27,628 nucleotides of DNA from an uncultured Eubacteriales bacterium (GTDB lineage Bacteria > Bacillota > Clostridia > Monoglobales > Monoglobaceae): contig CATWQA010000032.1 in assembly GCA_958352815.1 (NCBI GenBank), forward strand, positions 1-27,628, read 5' to 3'. The notes beneath the pieces were generated by a model, which did no database searches, was not told the DNA's origin, and saw only the letters and a list, made by a program, of their open reading frames with translations. Of this stretch, positions 24,519-27,628 are shown piece after piece (position 1 is the first letter of the stretch; every line of letters begins with the position of its first letter). The translations under genes were made by a program, and so were the position numbers.

Positions 24519-25802
24519 TTATGCAACAATCTTAAAATTCATGTTTTCGTCCTCAATCAAATAGGACGTGGTTGCCTCATAGTCAACCGAGCCGAACTTG
24601 GCTAAAGGCCAAAATCTGAATACGGCGCCGCCAATCAGCTCACTTTCGGGAATTTGACCGATTTCACGGCTGTCCTTGCTGTTGTTTCTGTTATCTCCCA
24701 TAACAAAGATTTTTCCCTTTTCAACAACGATAGGGTTATCCTTGCTGTAGTTCCCGCTTGCAATCAGCTCGCGTATATAAGCGCCTGTCCGTGATGTTTT
24801 CTCACTGATGTAAGGCTCGTTCAGCAGCTCATCATTTACGTATACGTCACCTGTTTCAAAATCAATAAACACGGTGTCGCCCTCTGTTGCGATTACCCTC
24901 TTGACGTAGGGTCTTTCGGGGTCTGACGCGGGCTTAAAGATTACAACGTCACCCTTGTTGGGAGAGTAGAAAAATCTGTTGACATACAGTCTGTCATTCT
25001 CCTGAAGCGTAGGCTGCATAGAGGAGCCCTGAACCTTTACGAGTGTAAATACAAAATTTCTGATGAGCAGAGCCATAACAACAGCAATTGCAATGGCAAC
25101 AACCCATTCTCTGATTTCTTTCATTACATTAACTTCCTTATTTTTCTTATTTGGTTTTCCCTTAGGGGCGCTGCTTACCTTTTTGGGAGCAGCAGATCTC
25201 CCGCTGTCTGCCTGTGAATTGGCGCGAACAGAATTGCTTCTCTCGGGTGCCCGACGAGGGGTCTTTGATGAAGCAGAGCTTTTCTGCTTTGCGGGGGGCT
25301 TCTGCGGCACCGCCTCGGTTATTTTGGGAAGAACCTGAGTTTCACCTGCGGAAACAACACGTCTTGAACGTCTCTCGCCTGAAGTAGCCGTTGTTTTCGT
25401 CTTAGGCTGCTCGCTCGAAGAGGGGCGGCGGTCAAACCTTGCGCCTGTCGGAAAGTTCTCCGATGAGGATATTTCCGACTTAACCGCATTGTTGTTTATA
25501 ACGCCGTCCGACGAAGAAACTGTGGGCACATTTTTAGGATAAACTCCCGTTAAATTTGCTTCCTCCTGAGCCTTGCGGCGCGCCATACGCCTTGCCTTTG
25601 CCTCTTCTTCAGCTTGGATTTGCTGCTCAATCTCGCGCTGTCTCGCAGTTCGTCTCTGCCGTCTCTCCTCAATTTCACGGAGCATGGCGTCAGTCTGGGC
25701 GTTTATTTCAGATTTAGCTTTTTCAATTGTGGGATCCGCAGAGGATTTCTCGGCCTTGCCCGAATTTACGTATGCGGACTTTTTGTTATTGTTATTTTCC
25801 AT
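24519..25802 (-). CDS. lepB: Signal peptidase I with long cytoplasmic N-terminus
   Basis: 427 aa, about twice the usual Firmicutes length. Residues 1-226 are a low-complexity, highly charged region: an Arg/Glu/Gln-rich probable coiled coil (about 25-82), then Ser/Pro/Lys/Arg-rich disorder. A single transmembrane helix (about 233-253) leads to the extracellular catalytic domain with VQGSSMQPTL (nucleophile Ser261), YVKRVIA (general base Lys301) and GDNRNNSKDSR. It removes signal peptides such as those of the two lyases and the SLH protein here. A second good start exists at Met227 (25124), preceded by AAGGAAG, which would give a normal 201-aa enzyme; see findings. Hairpins lie on both sides of the gene. 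Confidence 0.93.
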   Translation of the reverse strand: MENNNNKKSAYVNSGKAEKSSADPTIEKAKSEINAQTDAMLREIEERRQRRTARQREIEQQIQAEEEAKARRMARRKAQEEANLTGVYPKNVPTVSSSDGVINNNAVKSEISSSENFPTGARFDRRPSSSEQPKTKTTATSGERRSRRVVSAGETQVLPKITEAVPQKPPAKQKSSASSKTPRRAPERSNSVRANSQADSGRSAAPKKVSSAPKGKPNKKNKEVNVMKEIREWVVAIAIAVVMALLIRNFVFTLVKVQGSSMQPTLQENDRLYVNRFFYSPNKGDVVIFKPASDPERPYVKRVIATEGDTVFIDFETGDVYVNDELLNEPYISEKTSRTGAYIRELIASGNYSKDNPIVVEKGKIFVMGDNRNNSKDSREIGQIPESELIGGAVFRFWPLAKFGSVDYEATTSYLIEDENMNFKIVA

Positions 25803-25826
25803 AATTACATCCCCTGAAATAACTGC

Positions 25827-25873
25827 AATAATGCCAAATAGTGGTGATTAATATTAACCACCACTGCATTATT
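25827..25873 (-). terminator. Strong hairpin between rplS and lepB
   Basis: A two-part stem: outer 8 bp (25827-25834 with 25866-25873) and inner 7 bp (25840-25846 with 25859-25865), extended by 3 further pairs; five unpaired bases sit on one side. It lies just after rplS on its strand. No T-tract follows, so it could be a partial terminator or an mRNA stabiliser that sets the L19 to LepB ratio. Confidence 0.6.
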
Positions 25874-25880
25874 ATGACTA

Positions 25881-26222
25881 TTAAAGTTTTTCCTTAACCT
25901 TTGCTGCCTTACCGACTCTGTCTCTGAGGTAGTAGAGCTTAGCGCGTCTAACTTTACCGTGTCTGACAACTTCAATACGCTCAATCTTGGGTGAGTTAAC
26001 AGGGAAAGTTCTCTCAACGCCAACGCCGTATGAAAGACGTCTAACGGTAAATGTCTCCTGAATACCGCCGTGGTTCTTCTTAATAACGGTACCCTCAAAC
26101 ATCTGTACTCTCTCTCTGTTACCCTCTTTAACCTTCACATACACCTTAACAGTGTCACCGATTTCCATCTTGGGAAGGTCTGTTCTGATTTGTTCTTGTG
26201 TGATTTGTTGTAAAATGTCCAT
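25881..26222 (-). CDS. rplS: 50S ribosomal protein L19
   Basis: 113 aa, normal length. A ribosomal protein at the 30S-50S interface. Recognised by DILQQITQEQIRTDLP, GDTVKVYVKVKEGNRERVQ and the C-terminal VRRAKLYYLRDRVGKAAK. AAGGAAAGGA precedes the start. trmD, usual upstream partner, is not next to it; instead about 450 bp of non-coding DNA and a divergent SLH gene follow. Confidence 0.98.
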   Translation of the reverse strand: MDILQQITQEQIRTDLPKMEIGDTVKVYVKVKEGNRERVQMFEGTVIKKNHGGIQETFTVRRLSYGVGVERTFPVNSPKIERIEVVRHGKVRRAKLYYLRDRVGKAAKVKEKL

Positions 26223-26295
26223 TTTTTACATCCTTTCCTTTCTTAGGTATTCTTGCCACACAAAAGGCAGAGGACTACCCGATATTAACTCAATG
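26223..26295 (-). promoter_or_regulatory. rplS leader, possible L19 autoregulatory structure
   Basis: A transcript from the rplS promoter would have a leader of about 65-70 nt. On the minus strand it can fold with GGTA pairing to TACC outside and TGCC pairing to GGCA inside. L19 leader elements are known in Bacilli, but I could not confirm a match to that model. Confidence 0.25.
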
Positions 26296-26324
26296 ATAAT
26301 AACACAAAACAATTTATTTTGCAA
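26296..26324 (-). promoter_or_regulatory. Promoter of rplS
   Basis: On the minus strand, TTGCAA (26324-26319) and TATTAT (26301-26296) are separated by 17 bp, giving a start about 67 nt upstream of the rplS ATG. Confidence 0.6.
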
Positions 26325-26448
26325 GCAATTTTTTTCATTTTGGAAATTTCGATATTATTTACCAAAATAATTAAGTTATTCAGATAATTATTTATATAAA
26401 ATATACATTACTTTATAAGGGCTTTGGTAATGTACCGTTATAAAAAGC

Positions 26449-26604
26449 TGCGACAAAACCTATACTTTTTGTCACAACTTATTTTATAATAATTATTCAT
26501 AAACTGTTGTTGTGATTTTATCATTAAATTAATGAAAAGTCAACAAAAAATTAAAGAATATATGGTTTTTCTTGTTTGTGACAAAAAGTATAGGTTTTGT
26601 CACA
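26449..26604. repeat. 28-bp inverted-repeat pair around AT-rich DNA
   Basis: Arm 1 (26449-26476) and arm 2 (26577-26604) are inverted copies, perfect over 26452-26477 against 26576-26601. Each arm is itself a dyad: TGTGACAAAA (TGCGACAAAA in arm 1), 8 nt, TTTTGTCACA. The centre is CCTATACT in arm 1 and its reverse complement in arm 2. The 99 to 100 bp between are AT-rich and encode nothing. Dyad centres are 128 bp apart. No target-site duplication is evident. It may be a paired operator that loops DNA, or a MITE-like element; the start of the SLH gene is 76 bp downstream. Confidence 0.85.
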
Positions 26605-26679
26605 ATCCGTAAAACTTACGTAATTACGGGATTTTTGCGATAATATAATTAAAATTTAATTAAAAAACGGAGGAAGAAA

Positions 26680-27628
26680 ATGAGAAGACGAATTGTAAGT
26701 TTATTGGTGTCGGTTGCAATGCTGGTTACGCTGATGCCGGCGGTGTTTGCGGAGAATACTGACGGCTCTTTTGACGGAGCTTATACGGCGGCAAGCGGCG
26801 TTACAAGAGCCGAGTGGATTTCAAGCATAGTGGAGACCTTCCAAATGACGGTCGAGAGCGATGCAGCTATGCCAGACAACTATTTTTCCGATGTTACGCC
26901 GAGTGACGAGTATTATTATGACTTGCTGCTCGCGGTGGAGTTCGGAGTTATTGATATTGAGGCAGGAGAAGCCTTTGAGCCGAACAAGGCCGTGATCCGT
27001 GAGTTTGCGGCGCAAACTCTGAATTTCGCACTGGGATTTCGGCTTGATGAAAATGCAGTATATACCTATGCCGAAAGTGCTGAGGTGGCATATCCCGACG
27101 ATATTCAGATAGCCGTTAATCGGGGCTGGTTTGCTCTGTCGGGCGGCAATTTTCTGCCTGAGCAGGAGATAACCGCCGCAGAGGCTGCGGCTATGCTTGC
27201 TGATGCGAAAAATGTTCTCAGCGAAGAAGCAGTAGATGAAAATTACAACAGTACATATGAGTTTGCCGAGGGCGTAATCGTTGTGCCTGAAGCTGTTGAG
27301 ACAGCGATAGATAGCGATAATTCGGTTATAATCTACGACAACGCAACGGGGATTAATAAGGGAGACGTTTTTGCGGTTTATACAAGCGGTTTTCCCGTCG
27401 CGTTTACGGCTCTTGAGGTTGAGGTGTCGGAAACAAAGACGGTAATCCAAACCACTCGTGAGGGGACAGATAATGCCATTGACTATGTGGACTGTGAGGG
27501 AGCCATTGAGGTTGATGTTGAGGACTTTCAGTTTGAAGATTACGCAACCTATTCAATCACAGACACTTCCAAAGCAAACGCCGAGAGCGAGGAGATGACC
27601 GTTGAGCTTAGCGGGGTTAGCTACGATG
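26680..27628 (+). CDS. Secreted SLH-domain protein (3' end beyond window)
   Basis: At least 316 aa, still open at the window end. Signal peptide 1-24 (cut after AVFA). Residues about 40-180 contain SLH-like repeats: VTRAEWISSIVETF (41-54), YFSDVTPSDEYYYDLLLAVEFGVI (68-91, key residues D71 and Y79-Y80), then EAFEPNKAVIREFAAQTL, then a weaker third repeat near 136-178. These bind secondary cell-wall polymers, so the protein is probably surface attached. After about 200 the chain is acidic and beta-rich and not recognised; it might lead to a carbohydrate-active or S-layer region beyond the window. CGGAGGAAG precedes the ATG. The N-terminus resembles those of both lyases. Confidence 0.85.
   Translation, partial: MRRRIVSLLVSVAMLVTLMPAVFAENTDGSFDGAYTAASGVTRAEWISSIVETFQMTVESDAAMPDNYFSDVTPSDEYYYDLLLAVEFGVIDIEAGEAFEPNKAVIREFAAQTLNFALGFRLDENAVYTYAESAEVAYPDDIQIAVNRGWFALSGGNFLPEQEITAAEAAAMLADAKNVLSEEAVDENYNSTYEFAEGVIVVPEAVETAIDSDNSVIIYDNATGINKGDVFAVYTSGFPVAFTALEVEVSETKTVIQTTREGTDNAIDYVDCEGAIEVDVEDFQFEDYATYSITDTSKANAESEEMTVELSGVSYD

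Larger units (their letters stand above)
26223..26679. other. Divergent intergenic region, rplS / SLH gene
   Basis: No gene is seen. It holds the rplS promoter and leader, very AT-rich DNA (about 26325-26440), the inverted-repeat pair, and presumably the SLH-gene promoter. A TATAAT at 26644-26649 has no good -35 box at 17 bp; TTGTCA at 26597-26602, inside arm 2, followed after 18 bp by TAATTA is an alternative. Confidence 0.6.

Noticed and set aside
26449..26604. Intrinsic terminator or CRISPR-like repeat
   Set aside because: Arms are about 100 bp apart with no T-tract or further repeat units, so neither model fits.
26821..27450. 209-aa antisense frame at the window end
   Set aside because: The plus strand carries a continuous SLH-protein frame with signal peptide and ribosome binding site over the same DNA; the antisense product has no recognisable features.

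Overview
The window looks like a chromosomal stretch from an anaerobic, fermentative member of the Clostridia (Firmicutes). The evidence is the rplS-lepB-rbgA-rnhB-yraN order, the FMN-riboswitch riboflavin operon, an NAD-linked multisubunit [FeFe] hydrogenase with no respiratory genes, strong AGGAGG-type ribosome binding sites, and large secreted pectate lyases plus an S-layer-homology (SLH) protein. Pectin-degrading gut or rumen Clostridia, for example relatives of Monoglobus, would fit; that placement is inference. No rRNA, tRNA, CRISPR array, transposase or integrase was seen.

Layout. 1-544: AT-rich DNA, then two copies of a structured intergenic repeat. 545-2941 (+): secreted pectate lyase 1, followed by a hairpin and a third repeat copy in inverted orientation to the large upstream one. 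3263-6686 (-): ribD-ribE-ribBA-ribH under an FMN riboswitch (6771-6878) and its terminator. 6687-7111: divergent rib and hydrogenase promoters with a dyad between them. 7112-15240 (+): nine tightly packed genes. The NuoE-like subunit comes first, then six accessory genes (DRTGG protein, RsbT-like ATPase, divergent HydS-like hydrogenase homologue, second DRTGG protein, PHP protein, GHKL ATPase), then the HndB-, HndC- and HndD-like subunits. 15417-18926 (+): secreted pectate lyase 2. 18978-22447 (-): aminotransferase, purB and proC. 22578-26222 (-): rplS, lepB, rbgA, rnhB and yraN. 26449-26604: a 28-bp inverted-repeat pair enclosing about 100 bp of AT-rich DNA, upstream of a secreted SLH protein (26680 to the window end, 3' end missing).

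How it fits together. The lyases would cleave polygalacturonate outside the cell. Fermentation of the sugars makes NADH and reduced ferredoxin, which the HndABCD-type hydrogenase re-oxidises with H2 evolution. The rib operon supplies FMN, a cofactor of that hydrogenase, and is divergent from it. The six accessory genes in the hydrogenase operon resemble a redox or H2 sensing and signalling module: a probable sensory hydrogenase lacking the proton-shuttle Cys and the usual PAS domain, two nucleotide-binding-type ATPases, two paralogous DRTGG proteins and a PHP protein. This module, the structured repeats around lyase 1, and the inverted-repeat pair before the SLH gene are the least explained parts of the window.
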